64,000 nt of DNA from Epiperipatus broadwayi. Taxonomy: Eukaryota > Onychophora > Udeonychophora > Euonychophora > Peripatidae. Below the pieces are notes generated by a model. That model searched no databases. It saw only the letters and a program-made list of their open reading frames with translations, and was not told where the DNA came from. The stretch spans positions 188,001-252,000 of the forward strand of contig JAQFVV010013077.1 of NCBI GenBank assembly GCA_028023455.1. Direction: 5' to 3'. The number at the start of each line of letters is the position of its first letter. Position 1 is the stretch's first letter. Positions 22,830 to 34,800 of this stretch are shown in pieces. The position numbers were made by a program, and so were the translations under genes.

Positions 22830-23547
22830 TATCCCAATTAATGATTTTATTATACAGTATGTTTATCCACAGGTTAGCACTTTTTTTTATTAATCTTTTT
22901 GCAGGGAGATATTTGTATTGTCCCCCTGGTGACATTTTACATCATTCCATATTTGATAATAGTATTAAATCATTATTATATATTATAATTGTTAGAAATT
23001 TACATTTACAAACAGAAAACATTTGAAAATCTGTGCAAATATTGGGACAAATAATAATAAACAGAAAATAAAAAAAGGTTTTCATCATTAACTGGTTGAT
23101 GGGGAACAGCTGAGCAGAATGATTTCAGGAAATCAATGAAATCTTGTTTAGATGTAATTTATTTTTAAAACGTGCATGAATAAATGTTAATCTCTGATAA
23201 ATCTGTAAAATTCCGCATTGCTGTATAATTTTTAAAATAACTCGAAAGATTCTAACAGTGTCAGTAATGATGTTCAGTGAACAATTTTATTATTACTCAT
23301 GTGGCGACTATAAAGACCATAGTTCTCTATGTTACCACAATGCTAGAATTTATCGATTTCTATTTTCAAAAATTAAATATAAATATCACATGACTTTATT
23401 ACATAACTTCGGCTTACTCAATGATGTTTCATCATCACTTCTTTCTTTCATGACAGGCATACCATTTACTATTAGCTTTATTATTTGACAGATGAAGACG
23501 AGTTTAATCAATTTCTATCCAGTACTGTCCTATTCAATATACCCAAA
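22830..23547. other. A+T-rich non-coding stretch
   Basis: No gene or repeat recognised. The overlapping ORFs of 69 to 76 codons have no protein-like features. Confidence 0.5.
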
Positions 23548-23730
23548 TTAGTTCAAGCTTATAGCGGCTATCATCACTGAGAAGCTTTGGGTCTTTGATC
23601 TGTGTCTGGATGTTTAGGATCTAGTGCACCTTCCCTCTGCCATTAGATCCAAAGATCCAGATACTAATTTAATATCGAAAGCTCTTCACTGAAGAAAGCC
23701 ACAAAAATGAAAGTAGACAGGTTATTAAAT
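23548..23730. mobile_element. Head-to-head pair of decayed hammerhead elements (foldback)
   Basis: Two copies of the ribozyme region face each other. On the plus strand, CTGAAGAAAGCC (from about 23695) is followed by GAAAGTAGAC and GGTTATTAAATAGG. On the minus strand, GTGATGATAGCCGCTATAAG leads into TGAACTAATTTGGGTATATT and then GAATAGG (about 23548-23585). Both align with the hammerhead segment of the 55-kb element (CTGATGAAGGCC, GAAACTAGTC, GGGGATATTGGAT) but each has lost core bases. The outer edges CCTATTCAATA and TATTAAATAGG pair. Confidence 0.55.
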
Positions 23731-24456
23731 AGGATAACACTGCATAGAGATTTATTAAACACTATCATCTGCATCTGTCAATTACTGAAGTTTATGCTAA
23801 GTTGCGTAGGTGAAGTCAAAGGAAAAAAATATGCTGCTGAGTAAAACATATATCTTTAAAATAAAACTAATCATGTATACCTTTTTTTAATAATTACTAT
23901 ACAATTATTGTGCAAAAACAATCATGATTCTTTTAACTACGTAAAATTTCAATCTTTTTTCTAATCTCAAAGTAATCTCGCAAAGAACAATGAACAAAAT
24001 CCATCTGGAAAATACTAACTTCAGATTTTTTAAAAAATTAATAAATCAATATACATTAGTTCACAATTTTACTCTTTTTTTTTAAAAAAAAAAAGGAGTG
24101 AAACTAATTGGCAGATGACTGTAGATGGATGATACTAAGAGAATGTCAAGCGGTGCTTTCTTTCAGCAAAATCCTTCATGTCAAAATATGTACAAACTAA
24201 TAATACACTTTGTAGAATGTTTATCCATTAATTATCTCCCCACTCCCCAATATTAAGCTTCATTTTTAAAATCTGTTACATCAGGTTTTTATATATATAT
24301 ATTGAATTTAGAGTGATAAATTTAGATTTTTACCATAAAAAAAAACATTATAATTGCTTTAATCCTATACACGATTTTTGATTTATGAGGCATTTGGGGG
24401 ACCGAATGAAACGGCTGTTGAGCATAAATCTGTATTCTATTTTATTGCAAACCCAA

Positions 24457-24826
24457 ACTTTTTATAGAATCATTGAGGATTGCCAATTCCTCTACAAGCT
24501 TTATGATAAATGCTTAGCCAGAGCCAGCACTTAAAATATCTCTGTCAGGAACCCCTCCCCAAACCCCTGACCATGGTTTCGTGCAAATATCTCTGTCAGG
24601 AACCCCTCCCCAAACCCCTGACCATGGTTTCATGCTTTGGCACGAAACCATGGTCAGGGGTTTGGGGAGGGGTTCCTGACAGAGATATTTTAAGTGCTGG
24701 CTCTGGCTAAGCATTTATCATAAAGCTTGTAGAGGAATTGGCAATCCTCATTGTTTATAACTTACAAGCTTAAGAGATAGGGTCATGTGATCTATGACTT
24801 TTATTTTGACTTTTTATAGAATCATT
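24457..24826. mobile_element. Near-perfect palindrome with 18-bp flanking direct repeat
   Basis: ACTTTTTATAGAATCATT occurs at 24457-24474 and 24809-24826. Between them, left arm GAGGATTGCCAATTCCTCTA (from 24475), GCTTAGCCAGAGCCAGCAC, CAGGAACCCCTCCCC and CCATGGTTTCGTGC is answered by an almost exact reverse complement ending GGAATTGGCAATCCTC (about 24753). The left arm has its inner 49 bp (CTCTGTCAGGAACCCC to CCATGGTTTC) twice in tandem; the right arm has it once. After the right arm come about 55 bp including GGGTCATGTGATCTATGAC, matching the conserved end of the retrozyme-like elements. The inner arm sequence is markedly G+C-rich. ORFs of 66 codons on both strands are artefacts of the symmetry. 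Confidence 0.85.
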
Positions 24827-24829
24827 TTA

Positions 24830-25703
24830 AATTTTTACAAAAGCTCTTATTTTAAAATTAACAAATGAACTCATAATTTTTTTCATGTTTAATTTCTTTT
24901 CTTTTTTATATTTATAATAATTACTATATATTTTTAGATATTGTTTTTTATGTATTGCTTTAGGAGCATTTAATATTTTATATTATACAATTTTATGCTA
25001 TTTATGAAATTGCATTTTCAACAAATGCATAAAAAAGAAAATAAGCTAATCAGTAAGGGGTATTTAAAGCTTTTCAAAATATCACATCAAAGCTAATAAA
25101 AGATAAGCCAAATCAAGAAGCCATTCCAATTTTACAAATTTCTTAGTTAAAAGCATTTTACTAAACCAAGCAAAAGATAATTCATCTGATAAGAAAAGGA
25201 AAATGTAATTACATCCTGCATTTAATTATCAAACTGAAACCCCAGCTTCTAGGAATAAAACGGAAAACTATTATTTTAAACTATTCTAAAGGATCAGCTT
25301 ATAAAACAATAATGTAAATAATGAAAAGTTTTATGAAATTTGTTTAAAATTTAATTCCTCAACATCAACTACAGTTTTTAAATCCTTTTCAAAATTTAAT
25401 AATGGAATTTTTTTTAATTATCAGTACTATTAACATCTCAATTATTGAAGTTTTCTATCTGCCAATTTACAAGTTCTTAAATAATAAAAAACTATGAAAG
25501 ATTATAAAATTCTAGATCATCCTAATAACAGATATATAGTTTCGAATTTCATGAAACAAATCTGAAAGATTTCAAAAATGTATATACTAGTTATATACAG
25601 TATTAAGTTTCTGAATGATCAAATCATTTGCATTGTTAACATTAATTTTCCCATTATTCCAGCTGGTCAAGTGATAAATTGTCATATAAAGTGTAAAAAT
25701 CCA
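24830..25703. other. A+T-rich non-coding stretch
   Basis: No features recognised. Confidence 0.5.
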
Positions 25704-25804
25704 GTTGCATTGGTGGCCGAGTGGTCAGCACAGCTGCCTTACAAGAAGTTGTCCTGGTTAGCGGGTTCGCTTCCAGGCCGATGCTATGACGCATTAAAAA
25801 AAAA
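25704..25804 (+). mobile_element. tRNA-derived SINE 1 copy
   Basis: Same family as 17135-17239: GCATTGGTGGCCGAGTGGTC (A box), GCGGGTTCGCTTCC (B box), GGCCGATGCTATGACGCATT and an A tail. The acceptor-stem analogue GCATTGG pairs with CCGATGC apart from a G-U wobble. No clear target duplication, so this copy is older. Confidence 0.85.
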
Positions 25805-26298
25805 GTTTTATTGAGGTCTTATGACAAAATCACAGACTTCATCATCTATTAAAAAAAGAGAGTGGTTGTCAGTTCTTACAAATGTTGCTGTTGCTTAATT
25901 GAAGTAAAAGTATACAGCTAATTAATACACCTACATTTAAGCAACAAATTTTGTCTCTCATAATTACTTTCCAAGGTATTTTGCCACAAGATTTTATGTG
26001 AAAAAAAACAACAACACATACCTCATTAAAGAGTTTCATTCAAGATTTTATAGACTTAGAAATAATACAATCATCAATGTGGAAAACATCCTATACCCTA
26101 TTTTCGATTACAAAGAATTCATCAATAATGTGACTATGAATAAGAAATCATTTAATGAAAAAATATCCTGGAAAAATTCTGAAAAACTAGGTTTGATTCC
26201 AATGCTCAATGTATCTGAGATGAACAAATTCTAAAGAAATCGATTTGATTCCAATGTTAACATATCTGAGATAAAAATCAATTATATATCTAAAAGCC
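25805..26298. other. A+T-rich non-coding stretch
   Basis: No feature recognised. A 78-codon ORF at 25998-26234 is Asn/Lys/Ile-rich and not assignable. Confidence 0.4.
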
Positions 26299-26425
26299 CT
26301 GTGCAGTTTGGTGCGGTGATGGAGCATCCGACTTGGGATTGGGAGATCCCAGGATCAATTCTGGTGTTTGCAGGTCTGTCAGACAAACTTTCTATGAACT
26401 ACCAAGCAATAAAGTCATAAACCTT
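26299..26425 (+). mobile_element. tRNA-derived SINE 2 copy
   Basis: A second SINE family: CTGTGCAGTTTGGTGCGGTG with A-box-like TTTGGTGCGGTGATGG, then GGGAGATCCCAGGATCAATT (B-box-like GGATCAATTCTGG), followed by a conserved tail ACTACCAAGCAATAAAGTCA. Relatives: 39641-39747 (plus), 39995-40139 (minus) and a tandem pair at 53331-53580 (minus). The tRNA ancestor has a TGGCGCAGTTGGTAGAGCGC-type D arm in the best-preserved copy. Confidence 0.8.
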
Positions 26426-26802
26426 TTTTTTTGTTGTTGCTAAAAAAATGTCCAATATTGATTCCTCCACAGAAAGCACCAATGATTAAACAAACAAAAA
26501 AAACAATAAAAATCCTTAGGAATCAAAGGAAATTAGCTTATTTTCCCAAACAGATAACCCAGAGAAGTAAATGAAAAAATCCCTGAAAAAATTAATATAA
26601 ACTTTCCTCCACAGCTATATGTCAGAAAATAAACAAACATAAATCTTTGTAGCAGATAAGGTGCAGTAATAATAATAATCATCATAATAATATGGTGATT
26701 CACCTTGTGTAATCTTTGTGACTTAATATATATATTATACAGACTTAAAATTATAATAGTGTAATGATAAAACAGAGTTTTATCTCAATTAAAGTAAATT
26801 CA

Positions 26803-26883
26803 TATATACGCATATACGGAGAAAAGCTTTAACAAAAGCCTAGTTGTTTAAAATTAAAGCTTTTCTCTGTACGTGCACATATA
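26803..26883. repeat. Short hairpin repeat
   Basis: TATATACGCATATACGGAGA and the following AAAGCTTTAA pair with TTAAAGCTTTTCTCTGTACG and GTGCACATATA across a 21-bp loop; arms are 30 bp with a few mismatches. A MITE-like remnant. Confidence 0.6.
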
Positions 26884-28541
26884 ATTATAATAGTGATAAG
26901 TTAATTAACAGGAAGTTCATATCTGAGTTTTAATTTCATACTAGACTGCTCAGTGCAAATGGTACTAAATGAACAGCAATAGATCCATCATTTTTTGCAC
27001 AATAACATTGAAGTGGATTCAATATGTCTGTAATGTGGAAAGCAGATTAAACAGAAGTTATTCTTAGGCACATGTGACAAAGAAAATGAATAATCAAAAA
27101 CCCAATAGTAGAATGAAGCCAATAACAAAAGAAAAATTAATCCCACTCTTAAGATTTCACTGATTCACAGTAAATGAATAGATAACTTTGGATTTATTTA
27201 CATCCACATCAGACTATACATTACTGGAATCAAATGAAGCATAAAGCAAAGAATGCTTTAAAAAATTACTAAATTATTTAACTTGATTTTAAGGGAATTA
27301 TTTAACACAACTTTTTGCTTGTTTTTTTACAGAAAGATTCTTAGTTATTGCAGTAACAGATAAATTTTATAGCTTACCTAAAAACTTATGGAAATCAATA
27401 GTCTCTATAATAAATCATCCAAATCTCATATAAATTAATCTGGAATTTAAAACCAATGAACTACATAGCAATTTTAAGAGAGATATCAAAATGTTGAATC
27501 GACGTGCACTCATGGTAGTAAATTCAAAAATAATCTTTCTTGAAACATTAAAGAATGCTTGTTTAATATACGCACTCAAAAGATTTTACCAAATTAATGA
27601 CACCATTGGTATAGCTAACAATATTCAACCAATATTACTAATACACCATGCCTATATACAGGAACAGTTATGCATTCAAAGTCAAGATACATAAAAACAT
27701 TGAGTCTAAGAATATACCATTGCAAGTAATGAATCAAGAAGCAGTTATGTGTAATAATTAAAGGAATAAAGCCTCAATGATATCTTTGTAAAGAGCTTGG
27801 ACAGCTTACCAGTGCTTGTTCAAGACTGTGATGCCTACATTGTAAAATGAAAATGATTTCCATGCATCAATGGATGAAGATAAACAATGAGATGATCCAA
27901 AATGACTATATCCTTCAGAGCAAACAATAGATTAGAAAAGATAATCATTCATCTCAATCTATAAATGCTGAATGAAAGCACAAATGCAAAAAAGCACCAC
28001 TTGAGTCATGATTTCACCGATCAATCTCATTTATTCTCACAATGGAGATTATAGAATCTCTTACTCATTGTTTGGAGATGGTCAAGAATACAAATCTCTT
28101 AATCAAACATAAGCCTGATCATCTCCCATCATGTAAAAATAGAGGATATAAAGAAAAACCAGAAAATGGAGAGACTGAAGCTGATTATATATTGTAATGG
28201 AAACCCAAATTAAATTCAAATTTATAAAGAAAGTTCAATCGAATTAAATTAGAAGACTTTGTATGTATTTGGTTTTAAGCCCCTAACTTGTACCAATACA
28301 ATTTAAAATAAATAGAATGGTGAAGAATGTTAGCTCTTATGGAAGTAATGTTAAATTAAAGATGTGATTTAAATATTAATTAGTTAAGATGGGCATGAAA
28401 TAATAATGACAAACTGTATGCCAGTTAAAGTTCATTTGTCTGAATCCCTTCAAATATAATTTGTAGTTATTCCCTTTAAATAATTTTAAGTGAAAGTCAG
28501 GCCTTCCAATTTAGTAAAATAATGATAATTTATTTACACTA
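26884..28541. other. A+T-rich non-coding stretch
   Basis: No gene or repeat recognised; a weak patch of peptide-like frames around 27480-28130 is broken by stops and could not be assigned. Confidence 0.4.
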
Positions 28542-29091
28542 AGTAGTAATAAATATTAAAACAGGCAAAATTCTCTATATAATAGTGCCATTCAGTGCAA
28601 GCCAGAGTAATCTATGGATTCCAGAAGGCTTGTGCATAAAATCTCTATCTAGTGCCTATTCATCCAATATCCTCAGACTAGTTTCTGGCTTGTGACCTTC
28701 GTCAATGAGAAGCTTTGGATCTGAGAGCACAGTATCTAGATCTTACGATCTAATACAACCCTCCAGCAGCCACCTTTTATCTCTACTTAACTATAAAACT
28801 ATGAGAATAAAATTGAAAGCACAATATTTCCAATCCAAGTGCATTAGCTTATATAGCCATAAAAGTCTGAACTCAGTTGAGTGTCCATACATTTTGGTGT
28901 CTTTGGTTCTTTAATAACTATAGCCACCATTATCCTATTAGGCAGGATTGGTGTTAAACCACTAAACATCACATGATCACTCTGTTTTGCACTGAGTGGC
29001 ACTACTGTATGGAGAGTTTTGCATTTTTTAATAACAATTATGAGCAAGCATAAGAAACGGTGATCATGTGATGCTTAGTAGTAATAAATAT
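28542..29091 (-). mobile_element. Retrozyme-like element, long form (520 bp) with 15-bp target duplication
   Basis: The insert 28557-29076 is bounded by AGTAGTAATAAATAT (28542-28556 and 29077-29091). Read on the minus strand it begins AGCATCACATGATCACCG, contains a mid section (CACCAAAATGTATGGACACT) shared with the 55562-56002 copy, then a decayed hammerhead (TTGACGA, AGGTCACAAGCCA, GAAACTAGTC; 28676-28705) and the block ending near GGCACTATTATATAGAGAAT. The two termini (GGCAAAATTCTC and GAGAGTTTTGC) are inverted relative to one another. No coding capacity. Confidence 0.8.
28676..28705 (-). ncRNA. Hammerhead ribozyme remnant
   Basis: Minus-strand core TTGACGA, then AGGTCACAAGCCA, GAAAC, TAGTC. 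Two of the seven CTGATGA positions are changed, so it is probably inactive. Stem II and the ACTAGT palindrome are kept. Confidence 0.55.
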
Positions 29092-29529
29092 CAAATAAAA
29101 TTAATGGCATACTAAAGAAATAAGGTTCAATTTGTAACTGTGAAAAGATTTGTACCTGTGATGACACTAAACATCTTTTCAAAACCAGAAAAAAATAACT
29201 GTTTATATTAATTTTATTCAAGGAATATAAAATGTATAAAGAATCCTTAAATTATTATGATTTGTTACTATGACGATACTAAGAAATCTAAAGCTATTCT
29301 TATGTCATTTAATTAATAATTATTTACAATTTTGATTAATTTTTATGATTTTCTCCTAATTATGCAGATGTTTAATCAGTTATTCCTTAATAAACAAACA
29401 TATATATTAAGCAACCTTTCAAATATATATATAATAAAATGTTATAGGATAACTGAATGATTCTACAATGATCACGAGATATTTAATACCCCTACTCCAG
29501 TTATACTCTAGATTTCATAATTCATTAAA
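29092..29529. other. A+T-rich non-coding stretch
   Basis: No features recognised. Confidence 0.5.
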
Positions 29530-29655
29530 GCAATAAACCTTTAAGCATGTGCGCTTGAAAATGTGAAGGTAGGGACCTCTACAGGTCTTAACCACAAGAC
29601 CTGTAGAGGTCCCTATCTTCGCATTTTCAAGTGCACATGCTTAAAGGTTTATTGC
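29530..29655. repeat. Near-perfect 60-bp hairpin
   Basis: Arms 29530-29589 and 29596-29655 differ at only three positions; the loop is 6 bp (AACCAC). Arm landmarks are GCAATAAACCTTTAAGCATG and GGGACCTCTACAGGTCTT. The outer GCAATAAA resembles the tail of SINE 2. Transcription would give a strong dsRNA hairpin. No target duplication was found. Confidence 0.8.
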
Positions 29656-30767
29656 CTTAGTAAATATTACTTATGTAATCAATGTACGTTAAATATATTT
29701 ATAATTATAATTCATTAAAATATCCATATCTGTGGAGTAATAACGATACAGAAGTAATATTTAAAATTTATCCCAATTAGGTTACCAATATAATTGTATC
29801 AGAAGTTTTATTGGGGAAAATTAATCTTTTTTTTTTTTTGGTAGTTATTGCATAATACTCTATTTTGTATTAACATACATGCATACGAAACATCGAATAA
29901 CAATTAATATTAGTTTCCATCGGACTCAATTTCATTGTCATAATTTTCTTTAAAAGTAATTGTTATTCCAACCATCATGATGTAATATAATACATAGGCA
30001 ATATAATACAAATGTAAGCATAATGTGAATTTAAGAAAAGCTTTTGTTAATATGCACAAAATAAGATGATTCCAATAGGCAACCTCTAAGATGAAGCGAC
30101 AAGAATACAGGCAATCAACATTTTGACATTCCTTAATAAATAACCCTCCAGCTTTTTAAGCATTGGTATTATATCCTAATATCTTTAGTAATATTATTGA
30201 CTTTATCCACAGGCATTCGTATTGTATTCCAAACACTTGCATATATATTTTACTTAAATTTAAATAAGCATTTTTGAAATCTACAATGAAAACAAAAAAT
30301 AAATTTTCTAAAATGCAACAATGATTGAACTTCAGCTGGTATTAAGCCTTGATCTACATTTCAATTTGTCTTGCTTATCGGATGCCAACTTTCCTTTCTA
30401 GAAAGTCATGTTATATGTTTTAGTACAGATCTTTTAATTTAGTACAGATCTTCATAAATATGTACACTATGGTTTTGTAATGAAATAAATTTTCGCTACA
30501 AGTTAAGCTTCTCTTGAAGTAAGCAAACTATATATCTAAAAAGAACATGCTCCAAAAATAAAGAATAAAAGCAAAGGGTTTCTGCTGGATGACTCAGTCT
30601 TTTATATATATTTATTTAAATGACATAACCCTTATCATTGTTGCTATTTAATACGCTCTAGCTGTATGTCTTGTAAAATCCACTGAGCGATTGTCATTAT
30701 AAATAAATACATTTTAAAAATATCAAGTATATGTATACATATAAATAGATTCAAACATATGTAACCT
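29656..30767. other. A+T-rich non-coding stretch
   Basis: No features recognised. Confidence 0.5.
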
Positions 30768-31040
30768 ACTAATTTGTTAAACCACTAAACATCACGTGAT
30801 CACCATTTCTCATGCTTGCACATAACTGTTATTAAAACAGGTAAAACTCTCCATACAGTAGTGCACAAGCCTTCTGGCATCCATTGATTACTCTTTCTTA
30901 TGCTTGCACATAACTGTTATTAAAACAGGCAAAACTCTCCATACAGTAGTGCACAACCCTTCTGGCATCCATTGACTACTCTGGCTGGCACTGAGTGGCA
31001 CTACTATATGGAGAGTTTTGCCTGTTCTATTAATTTGTTA
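30768..31040. mobile_element. Retrozyme-family element with internal duplication, ribozyme absent
   Basis: Flanked by ACTAATTTGTTA (30768-30779) and ATTAATTTGTTA (31029-31040), one mismatch. The start is AACCACTAAACATCACGTGA. The unit TTATTAAAACAGGCAAAACT to CTTCTGGCATCCATTGA is present twice in tandem. The right end is the inverted AGTGGCACTACTATATGGAG block. The hammerhead segment is missing, so the element consists of the hairpin base only. Confidence 0.75.
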
Positions 31041-31639
31041 CAGATACTTACAGAAATGTAGATGTGAAACAAGTAACATTATTTTGGCAAAATGTTTCTT
31101 TTAAATAAAAAAAAATGCTAAACCTTACCTCATGTTGTTTTTGTACTACAAATAAAATAAAACCAACTGTGAACTTATTCTTAAAAGGCATAATGAAATG
31201 AATTAAAAATTGTGACTTTGATTTTAAAATGTCATTCATTAATTACTTATTAAAAGTTAAGGTTTAAGAATGCATATCTATATATTGCTCTTTTGTTAAA
31301 AGCAAAACATATATATGGCTTACTTTTGGAATTTTAAATAGTTTTAACTTTCAAAGAAGTTAATATTGTATTATATTCAAAAGACAAAAAAAAATTCAAA
31401 TTGCTTTATATTCTACAATAAGTCTTTTAATACATTGTACATGCGGGGTTTGAACTCAGACTTTCTTTTAGAAAAATAGACAATCATCATTTATAGAATC
31501 TTATCAAAAATAATATATATCTGAAATGAGATTAGGAAAACATTAATTGGTAATTCCAATAATTAATAATCCTATAAAATAATGATTTAAAATCCAAATG
31601 CAAAAAAAAAATTTTTCCAATAATATGTATGTACGATAA
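31041..31639. other. A+T-rich non-coding stretch
   Basis: No features recognised. Confidence 0.5.
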
Positions 31640-34600
31640 CACATGGTCAGGGTGCACCAATATGCTATAATATATATGATGGATTATGCTAAAAAGTCAA
31701 AAACCTTTATAAATAATGAAGATTCTAACTTCTCTTCTTCTGTAAATGAAGACATTAATTCTGTGGTTAAGGTAGGTGTGTCTTGTTTAAACACCCCAAA
31801 TAAATATTAAATCATGCCTTAATAACTAGTAATTTTCCATCAGCTAAAATAATAATATTCCATACTTCAGTAATTAATTAGTCGCATACTATACCTCTCA
31901 AATTTGTTTAGGCATGTACTTGTTTCTTTCTTCTAAAACTAAATAAAGTGGTATTTTTTTAATTTCTTAACAGTGATAGTTTGATTAATGGAAATCAAAA
32001 TTGCATCACTTAATATTAGAGGCCTAACCTTAATAAAATCTTTCTTCTCAATCATTACTGCATCTAATAGAACTTCTGGAAACCAAAATAGATAATGGTT
32101 CACTTGAGGCATTCTCCAAATTTTCTGAACCATCAAATCCTGCCCATTTAGCTCTTTAAAATTCAATACATTGATGTACAATTTCTCATCATTACACTGC
32201 ACCATAAAACATTACTGCTAAATGTAATCTTTATATACATGCCTCCGCCTCCAAAACAAATTATAAAAAAGGTTAATATATAGTAAATTCTACACATGCC
32301 AGCTCCTTTTATCTTAATATTCTCATTGGAAACTTCAAAAGGTCCTATTACAAATTTATTTTTAAATGGCTCCAACTACTGTCTTTGCCAGTTATGAGTG
32401 GGAAAGATTTCTTACCAAATGGATCTATTTCCTTCAATAATGGAAGGCATACTGTCTTCTATTATGCAGCACTTGTTACTTATCCTGATCTTGAATTCAA
32501 TAATAAAAATTTAATTAAAACAGATCATAAGATTTGATTCTATTCCAGACTCCTGAATTTTTATTTTCAGAAATATATATCTAAATAAACTACATAACCT
32601 TGGAATGGATCCAGTGCAAACATGAATTGTCTTATGTAAATATCTTAACAAACTCAATTCGTCACACACCATTATCCTCATAGATAAAATTCACAAAAGA
32701 ATTACTCTATCTACATAAAGTGAATGGCCAACATTGTTATCGATAGAAAATTTACATAATGCAATAGAACCATCTCTCAAAGAATATTTGGCAATAAAAA
32801 AAAGAATATTTCTTGGTCATTCACATACATGGTCAAGAAACTACATCAGGTGGGCTTTAGAAGAGTCTCCTTCAATGATAATTCAAACAACTTTTCAGAC
32901 AAACAGCAAACATTGGAGAATATAAGCTAGAGCTAGGACCCAAACCCCTCAAATAAACTGTTTGGAGAACCCGATGATGAAAATACATTCAATCCTATTG
33001 ATTTTTCAAAGAAATTAAGAGTCAATACCCAAATCTAGTCATCCTGATCTGCATGGCATACCACGTTTTTATTGACATTTGAATTATTTTACCTCTACGT
33101 TTGACAAATCTGGGAAATTTTCTCACAATATATATATAATTCAAGGTCTATATTCAATATCTGACACCTTTCATAAAGAAAAGGCTTTCAATCTTAAAAA
33201 ATTTAAGACCAATATCAATGAGCCCATTGTGTATAAAAGTGCTAGAGAGCAGTCCTAAAAGACAAAATGGAACCCTGCATCTTACTAATGCCATTTAAAT
33301 TTTAATTTGCTGAGAAAGGTTCATTCACTAATCAGACAGCCTTTATATTTAAACCCATCACCAACTCAGTCAGAAAAGAATAAAAATATAGTCCAATAGT
33401 TATTCAACTGAATAAGCAAACCAGCATTTGATATAGACTCTCTAGACAATCTGGTTAACATTCCTGTTAATACCGTCATCTCTAGGACATATCTTTACAT
33501 TTCGACAAAGTTGTTCCTGAAGACAGAGATACATATATCACTTAAAAGACAGATATCCCCCTTCCACAATTTATTCACAATTATTCAATACATCAAGTCC
33601 CTGTATTAAGTACTTTTCTTTTCACAATGTACATTAACTCTCTGCTAAAAACAATTGTAAGAATTACTTGGCATATTATATATATATATATATATTAACC
33701 TTTAAAATTAATATTAAATATGGATGATATTGTAATTTTTATATCATCCAAAAAACAAATCCTGTTTGTAATAAAAATTATTTCAAGATTACATGAATAA
33801 ATTTAAACTCATCTTCAATATGAAAAAATCTTATGCCTGCAAATTTATGTCGGTATCGTATTAAAGAACACTAAAAAAACACCTAGGCCTTTCCATTTCC
33901 ATCTTAGTCATGTAATAATGAGAACAAACATCAAGAATAACTTTACTAATAAAGTAGAGAACATTATTAACTCTAAAAAGCGCTATCTCTCTCTCTCTCT
34001 CTTCTATACAAAGATCTCTTTATACAGTATCCTAATTACAAAATAGTTATATTTATTACACAACAATAATAGTATTTACAAAAAAAATTGATTTACTATA
34101 TCCACACACTACTTAAGAAGAAATTTCTCTGGAGAAAAAAAAAAATAGTAGAAATCTCAGCTGGTATGATCTTGGGCTCATCTCAGCATATGCAGTATCT
34201 TTCCTTATCTTGAAATATTTAAAATCGCCCTGCCCTCCAAAGAAACAAAACCACCTCCTATTATTGGTTATTTGAAATTTCTTAGAGACTCAATATATGC
34301 ACTACTTTATACAGTCTCACAACTTTGATGAAAAATCCATTCTTAACTTGACAAATAAACAAGTATGCCACAAAATTTAGATACTGTTCACTCAAACCTA
34401 AGTTTTTTGATTTCCTTTTAAAATTAAATTTTGAGGCAATATCCACCAATCTTGTTTACAAATATGGAAGACATCTTCAGATAGATGAAAACCATTGTAA
34501 TCTTTTCCATAAAGAATCTGAAACACAATCTCACATTCGTCTCACTTACCTAGTACTGGTTGTTTACAATTTATTATATTAGCAATCAACTCATATCTAT

Positions 34601-34800
34601 TCGATACATCAGCTATACTCATTATCATTCTTTCTCTAAAAAGGACAATATCTCCATCTTTAATTAAAATAATAGAATCTCAAGAGACAAATTCAAGATT
34701 GAATCCTTTCAAAAGGACTGCCGTTTCCATAGTTTAAGTCTATATCAGTAGGAAACTCGAGTCCGATTATAGTTCAATTAGTCATTGAACTTCATTTGAC
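31640..34800 (+). mobile_element. LINE family A, old copy 3
   Basis: A heavily mutated but nearly full-length copy on the plus strand. An ORF1-like Ser/Asn-rich stretch (NNEDSNFSSSVNEDINSVV) precedes it at about 31700-31770. The endonuclease opens at 31988 with MEIKIASLNIRGL. Later segments align with copies 1 and 2 in order: LPVMSGKDFLPNGSISFNNG, YLAIKKRIFLGHSHTWSRNY, NLKNLRPISMSPLCIKVLE, MDDIVIFISS (33720), and SLKPKFFDFLLKLNFEAIST. Frequent stops and shifts. Confidence 0.8.
31988..34780 (+). pseudogene. LINE family A ORF2, copy 3 (endonuclease, RT, C-terminal domain)
   Basis: Decayed ORF2. The APE-type endonuclease start (IASLNIRG) is clear; its GDFN and SDH motifs are poorly preserved. 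The RT retains the RPISM motif and MDDIV, with Asn in place of Tyr before Met (NMDD). The C-terminal Cys-rich knuckle is degraded (LFHKESETQSHIRLTYL, aligning with LCHRHEETFEHLIRSY of copy 2). It is useful as a third independent sample of this family. Confidence 0.75.

Noticed and set aside
24510-24714. 66-codon ORFs with nearly the same protein on both strands
   Set aside because: They are produced by the palindrome: the same sequence is read from both arms. The Pro/Cys-rich peptide comes from the G+C-rich arm and has no coding signature.
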